From the NCBI GenBank assembly GCA_902794535.1, contig CADBHQ010000008.1, forward strand, positions 62,001 to 126,000: DNA of 64,000 bases. The letters run 5' to 3'. Position numbers and translations under genes: made by a program. Shown piece by piece: positions 56,501-63,057 of this stretch. The notes beneath the pieces were generated by a model. The model made no database searches. It worked only from the letters and a program-made list of their open reading frames with translations, and was not told where the DNA came from. Positions within the stretch are counted from its first letter, which is position 1. Each line of letters begins with the position of its first letter. The stretch is from Fibrobacter succinogenes. GTDB lineage: Bacteria; Fibrobacterota; Fibrobacteria; Fibrobacterales; Fibrobacteraceae.

Positions 56501-59500
56501 ATGTATTCTCGCTTGAGTATTTCTTGTGCTGATTCAATTGTCAATGCTGATGGCTCTATAACGATTTACTTTGATAACACAATCGAAACTCGTTCTGTAA
56601 CGGTAACGGCCGTTTGCGATGATCAGATCGATGATTATGGCTTGACCACAGTTACTGAACAAGCAAAGTCAATCGAACCGATTGATGGCGCCGTTTATGC
56701 TTACGGATATGGAAAAAGCATGGATTTGGATACGGGTAATCCGGCCATGCTGAAATACAACCATGTCATAGAAACGGGTGCGAATAAGCCTCAACGCGCT
56801 GTTCAGTTTAACGAATTGAATAATTTTGACAGCAATAAATTGTTCAGGATTGTCGATAACGCATCAAATGCGGAATCGAATGTAGTTGAAATTGAGTTCA
56901 AGTCGCCAACTCCACAGTCTATAGCACTTTTGAAGTCTATCGGTTTTAATTTGAAGGATGACTTTGACTGGGATGCTTGTTTGAATGACGCTGAACTCAT
57001 GAACGAGTTCTTGGCTCAATTTGAACACAAAACATTCAAGTGGGTTGTTGAGATTACGAAGAATGTCGGTGCTGAAGACGAAAAAATTGATCAAACCGAT
57101 ACCGTTGTTGCTGCAAAATGGTTGCGTGTTGAATCAGCATCTTACAGCGACGAAAAAATTGCTCTTGATCTGAACGAAACAATTTCTATTCCTACAGCTA
57201 AGGAGGGAGAAACTGTAAAGAACGCTCTGATTTCTCGCAATAGGGATTCGATCTTTGTTGACGAAATGGCTTCGGTTGACCGCCTGTTCGTGAATAACCA
57301 GAAGGACGAGAAGAATCATCTTGGTGACAATGCAAGTTCATTGAATGCGTTCAAGGATAAATCTGGAGTTATAAGCAACGAAGAGAAAAATGCGATAACA
57401 GCTAATCCTGATATTAAAAATAAGGAAGCTCTCCTTAAGAACCTTGGTTTGGCGGAAAATCGTGTGATGGAATTTGATTCCAACGCATTGCGATTCAACC
57501 ACTCCGATATCGGTTCTCGTGGTATTGTCGCAGCCCAGATGGAATACGGTGAATACAACCTTGGTACTGGTAAGGATCGTGTTGACGTCAAAAAGACTCT
57601 GTATCGTGATGATGCTTTCAGAACATTCACCGTGGTGAATACGGGTGATTCTGGAAACAAGAATCTTGGTGATAACGTCGGCACGGCTACGATTACTAGC
57701 TCTTCTTACAAGAATGGATTGTTCTGCTACGAGATTACATCGGATGATTTGTGGGAAAAAGCCTCTTATGATTCTAGCGCCATTTATTATGTGGATGCTG
57801 AAATCAAGAAGCTCAAGAGTGATGGTTCCAATGAGTATGAAACCGTTGGAATTCAGCGCCGCGAAGTTGTTGGCGATTTCTCTACGACTGATGGATTCAA
57901 TATCAAGTATGACTTTATCCTTGCTGAAGGTGAAGAACTTGGAAACTTGACGTTTACCCAGGCTGAATTTGACGATGAAATTGTCATAAGTAAGCATCAG
58001 TCTGATCGCGAAAATGGAAATTCTAAGGTGGTTTGCAGTGGTACGAATGTTTCTAAAAACGTATCTGCCCCTGCAGAAGAATCTGCTGCAACTGAAACAC
58101 CTGTTGCAAGTGAAGAACCTGCCGCAGAAGGCGATACTCCTGCTGTAACCGAGGAAACGGGTGCGGCTGAATCGGAATCTTCTACTGCTGATACTCCGGC
58201 TGAAACTGAAACGACTGGGGAAGAAGGAACTGCAGCGGCTGATGCAGAAAAGCCTGCTGGACCGAGCGGAAACGTTTATTCGTTCACGATGAATGCAGAT
58301 GACTTGTCTCAGTTTAAGAACAAGTATGCTGACTTTGGCACGGCAAAGAAGAATGCTGATGAAATTACCGAAGGTGAAGGCCAGAATAAAAAGACCAGAA
58401 CTCGCGATACTAATGCCTATGCGTTCAATCTCTATGTAGATGCCACGATGAGCGACGGTAGCGTGCAGCGCCGCGTCGTGAATGGAATGACTGAAAATAC
58501 TTTCGGTATCGACCGCGACTTTACGTGGTCTGCTGGTGTAACGATTGTCTCTGTCAAGTTCGCCTATGGTTACGAAGGCGATGGTCAGCTGGTCGTTAAC
58601 GCTCAGTCTGGTAACGATAAGATTGACGCTTCTAGCTCGAGTGTCACCCGCAACGATATGGTGGCATTCGGTGGCTTTGGTGACGACTATATTACCATGA
58701 ATAAGGGTGGTATCGCATTCGGCGACCGCGGCCAGGTGAAGTACGATAACGGCAAGGTGAACGGTGTTGAGGTTGGGGAGACGATTCTCGGTTCTACTGA
58801 CGGAGATAGTAATCACAATGGCGGCATCGATTACACGACAGGTATCCGCAAGAATCATGGTGACGACACAGAGAACAAAGGCCCAGTATATCGCTTGCAG
58901 ACGGATGGCGTGAACCGCGACGCTCGCGAAATCCGTTCGATGGACGATAGCAATGAAGATAACGGTATCGACCTTATCAATGTTGGTGGCACGAACAGTG
59001 TGGTCATTGGTGGCGACAAGGCCGATGTAATAGTCATTGGTGGTGACAAGAACGTAGCCCTTGGTGATAACGGCCGAGTCTTGTACAACAACGCCCAAAA
59101 TGATGAAGCTGTCTATGGCGATAAGCTCGGCTTGGGTATGCACATTGTCGAAACCACGAGTGACGCTGTTGGCGAAGTCGATAACATTGTCATTGCTGGC
59201 AACAAGAACGTTGCCATGGGCGGTGCTATGGGTGACTCCATTCGAATCACCGGTGCCGATAACGTAGCCATTGGTGATGGCGGTAAGTATACGGTTGAAG
59301 CAGAACGTCTGTACGCTGAAAGTAAGAGCGATACTATCGGTGGTCAGGACTACATCAGCACGGGTGATGGCAAGAATGCTGTTATCGGTGGTACGGATAA
59401 GGATACAATCTATACGGGTGCTGGAAACGATGCCATCATTGGTGACGGCGGTAAGATTGTTATGGATACCGACCGCAACGCGTTGATGATGACGAATGCA

Positions 59501-62500
59501 GGCCGTAATATCAATAAGGATGATCCGAACGCCGCTTACGAAGATGGTTCTGCTGGTGCCGATAAGATTGTTGCTGGCAACGGTGATAACATTGTCTTCG
59601 GTGGTCTCGAAAACGATAGCATTACGACTGGTTCTGGCGAGGATGTTGTGTTCGGTGATAACGCTTACGCAACCTTCCAGGGTAATTACAAGGTAGCAGC
59701 TGAAGAACCGAATACCGAACTTCCGACTTTCCAGACAGGTAATTCCAGCGAAGAAAAGGAAATTAAGGATACTTCTATTCTGAGCTTCAACTTTACGGGT
59801 GATTCCGACAAGAGGATTACCTCGGAAATGGAAGCTGGTGTAGAACCCGCTAAGAACTGGAATAACATTTCGGGTCATTTGTCCGGAACTTACGGTAATA
59901 ATGACAATGAAATTGTCCGCTTCGATGACGGTACCCGCGCAAGCGCTATTAGCGTAAGCTATGGCGGTCATGAAAATCATCGTACCACATCTACGGATTC
60001 CCGTATTAACCTGCAAGGCTATAATCATTGGATGAATGGCAACGATGGTAATACGATCTTGATGAATTCGGGCCTGATGACAACTGCTCCGAACCAACAG
60101 TGCGGTAGCCTCTTGGAAGTGTCGGTTGACGGTCTTGCTCAGTATTACGAAAGCTACTATGTCTTTGTCTACCTCGATATTCCTGATTCTCATTCTTCTT
60201 ATAAAGAAAGTGTTCGCAAGATTACTTTGTCGACAGAAGATGGCAAATACAAGAAGTCGTTCTATATTGATGATAGGGCTGGAAAGACGTTTAGCGGTTC
60301 CTTTGTCCAGAGCTCCAACGAAACGGCTGACGCTGCCATTGAAGCAGTAAAAGCCGATGATCCGAAGGCTGTTGAAAACTATGTCGTCTTTAGAGTAGAC
60401 AAACAGTTTGCGGCAGACCGCATTATCATAAAGGTTGAAGATGGTCTGAATCCTTACAACTATAACGGCAAGGATCTGCCGGGAATCGCTGGTCTTCAGA
60501 TTAAGGGTGATTTGCATAAGCAAGATGTCGCTGTCTCGACCGATATTGACTTTGGCGGAAACGACGTGGTCGATACGAACGGCGGTGACGATATTGTTGT
60601 CGGCGGTACCGGTAATGATGTCATTGTAACCTATGGCGATGAACGTTATAGTATTGATGACAACGATGTCGTTTATGGCGATAATGCTAAGTTGCTGTTT
60701 GCTGATCGTGATAACGATGCGAATACGGCGACAACGCTTACCAAGGCTGAATCTATTGCCGCAACAAACCTTGCTGCAACATACGATGATGCTATCCGTA
60801 CTGGTGATGGCAATGACGTTGTGGTGGGTGGTATCGGTAGCGATGCAATCTTCTCTGGCGATGTCAAGGTTGATGATGGTTCCGAAGGAACCTCTGAACG
60901 CTTTGATGCTGTAAAGGACAATGATGCTGAAAAGAATACGGACAAGGTAAAACTTGATAATCTGGATATCTTGAGCTTCAACTTTACCGCCAATAATAGC
61001 GGAGACGAAGCACGTGTTGCTCATGGCGTTGCGGCAGGTGTTGTTGTCGATGACGATTGGCACGACTTCTATCGTAATGATCGTGGCATCTTGATGTGCG
61101 ATGACACCAAGGCTGGTTGGCCTCAGAATGAGTATGAAGAACGGGTGAACAAAATTGCCAATGAACATGAGTTCAATACGTTCGCAACGGTTAATGGCGT
61201 GAATGTTGACCTGTACGGTCGTAGCGTGCAGAATTACAATTCTCTGGGACTTTCTGCCTATACTCAGGAAAATGTTGCCGAACTGGATGGCGATACCGCT
61301 AACTCTAAGATCTTCAATTCTTCCTTGGCGCTGCACTCTCAAGAAGAGATTATTCTTAAACTGTCTGGTTTGAATAATTATCTTGCCGATAAGGAAAGTG
61401 GCGAAACTAAGGGTGATCAAAAGACTTATGATGTCTATGTTTACCTGGGCGGCGATAATGACAATTCTGATACCTACAACTTCGTTTACGACATATTCTC
61501 CGATTCGTGTGGCAGCTATCAGGGTGAACATCGTTATGTGAACGATTGGGTCGGTCACTTCTTTGATGGCGATTATCGTGAAGCCAAATGCACTGATGCA
61601 AACAAGGCTCGCGTGGTTGCAGAAAATGGCGTGACACCCCGTATCGAAATGATTGGCAACTATGTTGTGTTCCGTGGTGTTACCGGCGACAACTTTACGG
61701 TGCACATTCGAAATTATCATATTCCTGGAACCAATCAATGGCCGAAGAACCTGCCTGTGATTACTGCCGTGCAGATTGTGACGGGTAAGGGCCGCTTTGA
61801 ACTGAATGAGGATGGTAATCCGAAGACGGTAAATGGCGAAAAGGTGAGAGCGAATGTTGCGATTGGCGGTGATCACGATAAGGACCTTGTCTTTGGTGAT
61901 GACGCTTATCTCGAATTCGATGTCGATATTCCGTTTGGCGTCGGTGAACATATCAACGATTTCCAGAATCGTGTTGTTTCTGCCAACTCTATGGCAATTA
62001 AACATGACGATGCTGTTAAGGTTGATACGCGTGATATCATTTACACCGGAAAGGACCGCGATGTGGTTGTGGGCGGTGAAGATGCCGATACAATCAAGAC
62101 GGGTGCTGCTGATGACGTCGTTGTCGGTGACAATGCCAACTTGATGATGGAACACAACAACCCGATTGGCGTGTTTACTCCGAGTAACGAAATCACATTG
62201 GATGACCATACAATCGATACTTCTACTAAGGAAGATTACCTTGGTCATGACAATGTTACGGTTGAAACCATTCAGCGTAAGTACGATCCTAACTGGGGTA
62301 ACCAGAACAATGGCTACATGGGCTGGGGTCCGAATGGCTGGGGTTGGTACAGCTACAACAACAATAATGCTCGCGGTAAGATTGATGGTATCAAGGAACC
62401 TGCTGATGCCGAAAATACGGGCCGTAAGGACAATATCGTTGATGACGAAGGTAGTAACCTACTGATTGAAGGCCAGTGGGGTACAGAAAAATTGTATGAC

Positions 62501-63049
62501 CCTGAAAGTCTTCAGCCTGTAGAGGACCCGAACGTTAATACTGACGATCCGAATAATGGCAATGAGGACCCGAACGTTAACACCGATGATCCGAATAATG
62601 GCAATGAGGACCCGAACGTTAACACCGACGATCCGAATAATGGCAATGAGGATCCGAACGTTAACACCGATGATCCGAATAATGAAAATCAGGATCTGAG
62701 AGAAGTCTTTGTTGGCAACATGTACGGTGAAACGAAAATTTCTATCGGTGCCGGTGAAACCATAAAGCTGGTTATAACGAATTGGGATAAAGGTGACCAA
62801 TGGTATACTCCCAATATTGGTATCAAGGTTGATGCTAGTGGCCGTCATTCCTTGGTAATCAAGTGGGATGAACTGGGTGAAAATGCTTCTCAGGAACAAT
62901 CTGGTAATCCGGAACCCATCTCATTCGAAAATGTGGCGTTTGTAGATATTCCGAATACTTCAAATGTTGAGAACGAAGAGAAGATTGTTTTGTATATTCA
63001 CTCTGAGGAAGCTTTCCAATTCAGTGTATATCTTATAAATCTCGGCTAA
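44549..63049 (+). CDS. Giant 6166-residue LEPR-XLL/RTX-type surface protein
   Basis: Start fixed by GGGAG five bases before ATG 44549; an ATG at 44531 is in frame but badly spaced. The N-terminus is polar and basic and has no Sec signal. 'ALEPRLMMSADP' at residues 19-30 matches the LEPR-XLL motif (LEPRxLLSA) that opens giant surface proteins in several phyla. Residues about 40-2700 form long beta-rich repeats, relatively AT-rich. RTX nonapeptides (GGxGxDxUx) run at about 2768-3150, with further blocks at about 3320-3540, 4690-5040, 5330-5440 and 5770-5870. Ig/cadherin-like stretches, an Ala/Glu/Thr-rich linker (about 4505-4575) and two related beta domains (about 5076-5750) are interspersed. 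Calcium-dependent folding outside the cell is expected. Probably an adhesin or surface fibre; its function is not known. Confidence 0.9.
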   Translation: MSKKNNKKNSTRKNYKIEALEPRLMMSADPVIDFSDLDVVDSQLADLRDAAKNETASTISAQTQSVVFQLTDSADQSLTKISDFLNNVDSSIETFVENAFDYAKNNAKAYIDSYNKANPDLDPKDYIHSIGISDFLTYVKDYIDSTAASYSFKKIDGSTIDIGYKYNGTFDLNELGFGSAVDYLDEFKSVKNFIVDADISFSLNLNSDNDTIALEDTNDIAVSVSIDKVSAKIDNLGASTKFMNIEVNEVLDKAEKTPDLVIDLSSGKLNTNFDFEFDIDSKSLPFDFESGKYLEVSGTDSLNVNVSFPDVKMKNDPTKVDFSLDSLLSAIDVKQLPFLKDFQFTFNKTQYSLGDVENLVGQLNEYWARASVALNGVVDADNKEMDFSNLEKFFDILCQNKATEIDDIFNTIKLYKENSESDFVNIFVNSGLTGIPASTLKKLALGDANNPTTFTLEFKPNLKNLAKEIDLNLFKLDKLNDFVVDATLKVDVKVCLDNETLKFKEISLNDFVIKLTKPFTNENVHIGLFDTKLSGTFDYTINVDANGLKDFSIELKCDDIEIKSQNASIYKKPAGTPSFDFKFNKVESVWEFPDKLKKYFSLTGESLANNVSVYLNSLRTSLRALVEDKVKLDFLNGSAGSIVADAIAKIDYVINGGTLDGSDVTGIFINQSGSVKANFTSVEALATAFNTVWNKVFKLSSVPCVVCYANDKNELKTVAEFDALSQKQRDAFVFDHFVLKFNLSFGFEKSLDLNLVDCLGNSFTNVSTYGSINAKGNAGIVFSLDVNFDDEGLLNDTMLLGALWGMDPTDPMPQNEDYYETNKIVKVISGDEVSFDVFDKTQKKVVETVTVKNDPKKGGVSFSYKNGSSVQCLYENDQIIVKYSGEFEVRSSDEPHAYAELRLGSGVLQSTLICTVDDVTNWSKDLSLEIESKDSSSKGTLKIEKDILSKLSDVISSTETKNDLILKDLLNQYLNLHYQPNSDISLGKINVLLNEGCSIMNTYGLYVVNVQWNASTNTYTIRFGCDPSRIQNYDKEDYSHQYNLLNSSGTVDYMRTSEALISTGKIGDTFGVVLEKYVLSGDKLELDEREYLDFGSLASKTEAEVLKALPKLGSNYTFSINSEVDAGGKTVYTLVATPNNVVTGYYAIGSGSTSDTKILERYAFVNNEAKLVESKKITLGSTYAGPFDSQPLATSRKNALEAELNALFYDAYEVDVDKNSEGKFTLSIKVKTTVNEVYRALISDKFMTMTVTGSGSTTPQYLYVDTKSCSNVSSLAQVILNSAESQKITELKSVSVKDGKLLFTFDNGTAVNCACLVLDSTSTPANTNDFTLEYDSALSLSPKSVDFETLMIKGSSVALDSELGAIVEAINDEINPSRDDNKPTLYFTDVDGNALGHLEFRSKTAFELKNVGASKILEKLGFVAAKSIEYGKNDFRIIGKALLGIDWSKLIDFTAGAELNVSANAELTLSDTIIVAPSTNANTNKDNIEFVVQHADSDLVVNAIVQSNGLFYRIVDVGYDELAKAPTLIVRKYAEGYAGDTSKMLDSTVTTLSYLGGAVATVGFVDVNLVANGHVGFEADFTLKKTDKKDDGNFLGYEIVPKYNGTELVSNVKSKNESGLLKNMMFSIDAFVDIGNTISENIGHADIAINNEGKLDASSNLTSIANNAVKLFGEFNSEKLFAILESLVDRLLDVTKKTNIKIPVINKSVSDLVNVANDIRDIVNKLRADKIYTLQGLNDQFNKYLTDFGLLAKSAVSPFLMKLESNELVFNVDIDKFFSTVQQFSFGSSSAGISGNADLKVTGDFWLKLSARASLKDSSFDLLLDDAILFGAEVNILGQKLSFNLGLDGISDDNLLANLITVGSNDNSSCIKASASLSGSFGFDKSKYTNGLSVSELGKSGTVTCDLDVKSYGELPISVANYSLGKIIIGKSNGTDGVYAFTSNDANYSVKDAASGTSPFKFDVIKEKTVNEKNAYDLAKNSFIIDFSDVYKKISDLVDGNVGWFDKIKLAITGFNKLFDTLESQLNSGMMSSVKSVPVVGSALSGGVDFLGDLKRKVLEPFSDFVYETSGMTAEMVAQKLNELFFTYLKKVPAGQTAPSISVGAGLDAWKNDVGDGIYYRSGNDYAEWFLRLGGDYNFGTDIGLDLGFPGLGLETEGGVSLNLGWTLEFGFGVSKEGGLYFIFEDGNELDVTASTKFDENTKILGKLAGLGVSLKFDSDDTVSLGFGINLDGSNKDYALNQNLVGTISGKTGKSGKLAKVSLSNALGSFPDFNYNASADLTLDMKVGVLKDVSSSSDAPKFPNISGTFDFHWDKDRGVYGLGFDSMKINMGTFISGVLGPIVSKIQKVVEPLEPLIDFLTTPFPVLDDLGFTYTPLSLAKEFSKGKFDDRMVYAIKDLIEISKKIKAFGSKDIEINLGSMALIGGLVGNSDEVDAFIKGAKSVSDFSVSSYAKPSSTLKNEAASKLSGAGLNVGDGSWRFVWDNPTDVFKLLLGQDIALVEYDMPKLTFSFDWSTFIRIYGPLGARLGLSLGASIDLGFGYDTLGIRQWIGSDYKDYSRLLNGFYVNDLRDGVDVDELSFHGALTAAAELNAGVKAGVGGGVGINIGFNLYDPNKDGKIRLNEITRTIESDGLFGIFDVKGKITAKLYAYVDLLFFSKEWNITGDKTLCDFEFTRTATPVMISKSGDDVVANVGSNSTSRVAVDEYNVSLEDGDETLSLTINGETISDGKHTESTTSKLIINAEKGDDKIILKTEKNAAKFDIEINGGDGDDYIDLSGLTLDAGHYVIIKGGAGVDSIIGAHGLNIIFGDEGVLRVDDEKNDDGTHKAYRLVAETNVEANKAGGDIIIGGSKHDIIFGGAGNDQIDGGAGVDYIFGDSGKWSIETTLTSKDLNDKDADGRVSAALRNIAPKMLTGDTNKDAVLITRTDISLDGGKDTLIGGADKDVIYGGGGDDHIDGGAGDDEIHGEKGHDRILGGSGNDSISGGDGMDIIFGDRVQVLNNDVAAPFVVGSDVATTFSHEFIEAQFGKVSSPKTSVKNADFEIKLTDESGNPVKYASELSSITKSSDTVGLNGNDTINGDDGNDLIFGDGGADDENGGIDTIYGGLGNDIIDGDGGSDTIKGGIDNDIIYGGDGDDIIDGGAGNDSLYGDNGVTDYEIVSGTNDVGDILVNGFSVENRLVFGDNLGLHGKIYENAKSKGTGGNDKISTGPGMDFVDGQGGSDRITVKLMGDDSTNYANITDSGKNGMDSLFVEGTETDDQLLVRMNDDKTLGFVALLPVDKEERTNKDDNTPFKQKNSNIERVNIIKSSVDSEATLGVNVLNVNANGGNDKIYVDGTVETTNINGGAGNDGFVVGQLYNSARTNTEAAKIQNIDEFNSVETNEESFLSDGVTAGTRLNLEGGSGSDDFVALNNVGTLNMSGGKDDDKFSVYSFRQKEKVGDEYKAFERGAVLIDGGKGNDSLNIRGTDDDDTFVVTKEGMLSDLVAIKAAGVESTQFDAAAGDDMFHVLSNNAGDVTELNGGMGNDTFSMGGLDEDIKNLRSANTDGQNVELTYEIVGGEDADVSRAGQSQKESFTLVDTDVEPAVFILKKEGSDYKITESPDIFVEKEGSEAVFYVGCAGLKTGESITVVISAPMLSNMDFNRGDRGFIVKSEQPDSVWGTTTRVVLSGNTPVAVHVKALADGLLEEGARKAIAVSSTWSNGSKLLTKSVTSVGVTFAGDNKNSAIASLKKNPFVCTEDFVYNGNNVFKMSSILNKNGGKDVSNDISIYVNGVKTSNKASVGENGLITINGLTATSGDTITISVRTAALRIDDSKVALAYEGATITSVKVDGNAIGTFVSKCNQYYELNGNVITFYNGLTGQPMTMHGVVTVEGVGFDSNYEWENYTGASTAAPIHSSSTGGFLTIEQHSYVLTESMSNDDDSSDEDADPSNSGATTTPTIDFTSQTYNITYNDAKSIPDGKKVYVKITPTMLLANSRDSQMYSRLSISCADSIVNADGSITIYFDNTIETRSVTVTAVCDDQIDDYGLTTVTEQAKSIEPIDGAVYAYGYGKSMDLDTGNPAMLKYNHVIETGANKPQRAVQFNELNNFDSNKLFRIVDNASNAESNVVEIEFKSPTPQSIALLKSIGFNLKDDFDWDACLNDAELMNEFLAQFEHKTFKWVVEITKNVGAEDEKIDQTDTVVAAKWLRVESASYSDEKIALDLNETISIPTAKEGETVKNALISRNRDSIFVDEMASVDRLFVNNQKDEKNHLGDNASSLNAFKDKSGVISNEEKNAITANPDIKNKEALLKNLGLAENRVMEFDSNALRFNHSDIGSRGIVAAQMEYGEYNLGTGKDRVDVKKTLYRDDAFRTFTVVNTGDSGNKNLGDNVGTATITSSSYKNGLFCYEITSDDLWEKASYDSSAIYYVDAEIKKLKSDGSNEYETVGIQRREVVGDFSTTDGFNIKYDFILAEGEELGNLTFTQAEFDDEIVISKHQSDRENGNSKVVCSGTNVSKNVSAPAEESAATETPVASEEPAAEGDTPAVTEETGAAESESSTADTPAETETTGEEGTAAADAEKPAGPSGNVYSFTMNADDLSQFKNKYADFGTAKKNADEITEGEGQNKKTRTRDTNAYAFNLYVDATMSDGSVQRRVVNGMTENTFGIDRDFTWSAGVTIVSVKFAYGYEGDGQLVVNAQSGNDKIDASSSSVTRNDMVAFGGFGDDYITMNKGGIAFGDRGQVKYDNGKVNGVEVGETILGSTDGDSNHNGGIDYTTGIRKNHGDDTENKGPVYRLQTDGVNRDAREIRSMDDSNEDNGIDLINVGGTNSVVIGGDKADVIVIGGDKNVALGDNGRVLYNNAQNDEAVYGDKLGLGMHIVETTSDAVGEVDNIVIAGNKNVAMGGAMGDSIRITGADNVAIGDGGKYTVEAERLYAESKSDTIGGQDYISTGDGKNAVIGGTDKDTIYTGAGNDAIIGDGGKIVMDTDRNALMMTNAGRNINKDDPNAAYEDGSAGADKIVAGNGDNIVFGGLENDSITTGSGEDVVFGDNAYATFQGNYKVAAEEPNTELPTFQTGNSSEEKEIKDTSILSFNFTGDSDKRITSEMEAGVEPAKNWNNISGHLSGTYGNNDNEIVRFDDGTRASAISVSYGGHENHRTTSTDSRINLQGYNHWMNGNDGNTILMNSGLMTTAPNQQCGSLLEVSVDGLAQYYESYYVFVYLDIPDSHSSYKESVRKITLSTEDGKYKKSFYIDDRAGKTFSGSFVQSSNETADAAIEAVKADDPKAVENYVVFRVDKQFAADRIIIKVEDGLNPYNYNGKDLPGIAGLQIKGDLHKQDVAVSTDIDFGGNDVVDTNGGDDIVVGGTGNDVIVTYGDERYSIDDNDVVYGDNAKLLFADRDNDANTATTLTKAESIAATNLAATYDDAIRTGDGNDVVVGGIGSDAIFSGDVKVDDGSEGTSERFDAVKDNDAEKNTDKVKLDNLDILSFNFTANNSGDEARVAHGVAAGVVVDDDWHDFYRNDRGILMCDDTKAGWPQNEYEERVNKIANEHEFNTFATVNGVNVDLYGRSVQNYNSLGLSAYTQENVAELDGDTANSKIFNSSLALHSQEEIILKLSGLNNYLADKESGETKGDQKTYDVYVYLGGDNDNSDTYNFVYDIFSDSCGSYQGEHRYVNDWVGHFFDGDYREAKCTDANKARVVAENGVTPRIEMIGNYVVFRGVTGDNFTVHIRNYHIPGTNQWPKNLPVITAVQIVTGKGRFELNEDGNPKTVNGEKVRANVAIGGDHDKDLVFGDDAYLEFDVDIPFGVGEHINDFQNRVVSANSMAIKHDDAVKVDTRDIIYTGKDRDVVVGGEDADTIKTGAADDVVVGDNANLMMEHNNPIGVFTPSNEITLDDHTIDTSTKEDYLGHDNVTVETIQRKYDPNWGNQNNGYMGWGPNGWGWYSYNNNNARGKIDGIKEPADAENTGRKDNIVDDEGSNLLIEGQWGTEKLYDPESLQPVEDPNVNTDDPNNGNEDPNVNTDDPNNGNEDPNVNTDDPNNGNEDPNVNTDDPNNENQDLREVFVGNMYGETKISIGAGETIKLVITNWDKGDQWYTPNIGIKVDASGRHSLVIKWDELGENASQEQSGNPEPISFENVAFVDIPNTSNVENEEKIVLYIHSEEAFQFSVYLINLG
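52850..54005 (+). repeat. Main RTX-like calcium-binding repeat block of the giant protein
   Basis: Encodes serial GGxGxDxIx nonapeptides, for example 'IYGGGGDDHIDGGAGDDEIHGEKGHDRILGG' split over several units, and 'GGDGDDIIDGGAGNDSLYGD'. These form beta-rolls that bind calcium and fold only after export, where calcium is high. The DNA repeats GGTGGT/GGCGAT patterns. Confidence 0.88.
59776..61795 (+). repeat. Two related beta domains in the giant protein
   Basis: Copy A (about 59776-60513) begins 'ILSFNFTGDSDKRI' with 'AGVEPAKNWNNISG'; copy B (about 60955-61795) begins 'ILSFNFTANNSGDEARV' with 'AGVVVDDDWHDF'. Both continue with 'YYVFVYLDIPD' or 'YDVYVYLGGD', then 'ENYVVFRV' or 'GNYVVFRGV', and end 'IAGLQI' or 'ITAVQI'. 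They are divergent duplicates separated by an RTX block. Confidence 0.75.
62525..62692 (+). repeat. Four 42-bp tandem repeats in the giant gene
   Basis: Units at 62525, 62567, 62609 and 62651, each encoding 'DPNVNTDDPNNGNE' (last unit ends 'NENQ'). They form an acidic, proline-containing spacer before the C-terminal 115-residue beta domain. Near-identity of units suggests recent slippage. Confidence 0.95.
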
Positions 63050-63057
63050 TCTAACCC

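Noticed and set aside
57338..62248. A 1636-codon open frame on the minus strand within the giant gene
   Set aside because: It lies opposite an in-frame RTX/beta protein with clear motifs. The minus-strand translation is rich in Ile, Val, Arg and His in a pattern explained by the complement of GAT/GGT/AAC codons, and has no recognisable domain.
62525..62692. Possible CRISPR-like array
   Set aside because: The four 42-bp units are directly adjacent without spacers and keep the reading frame of the giant gene, so they are a coding tandem repeat.
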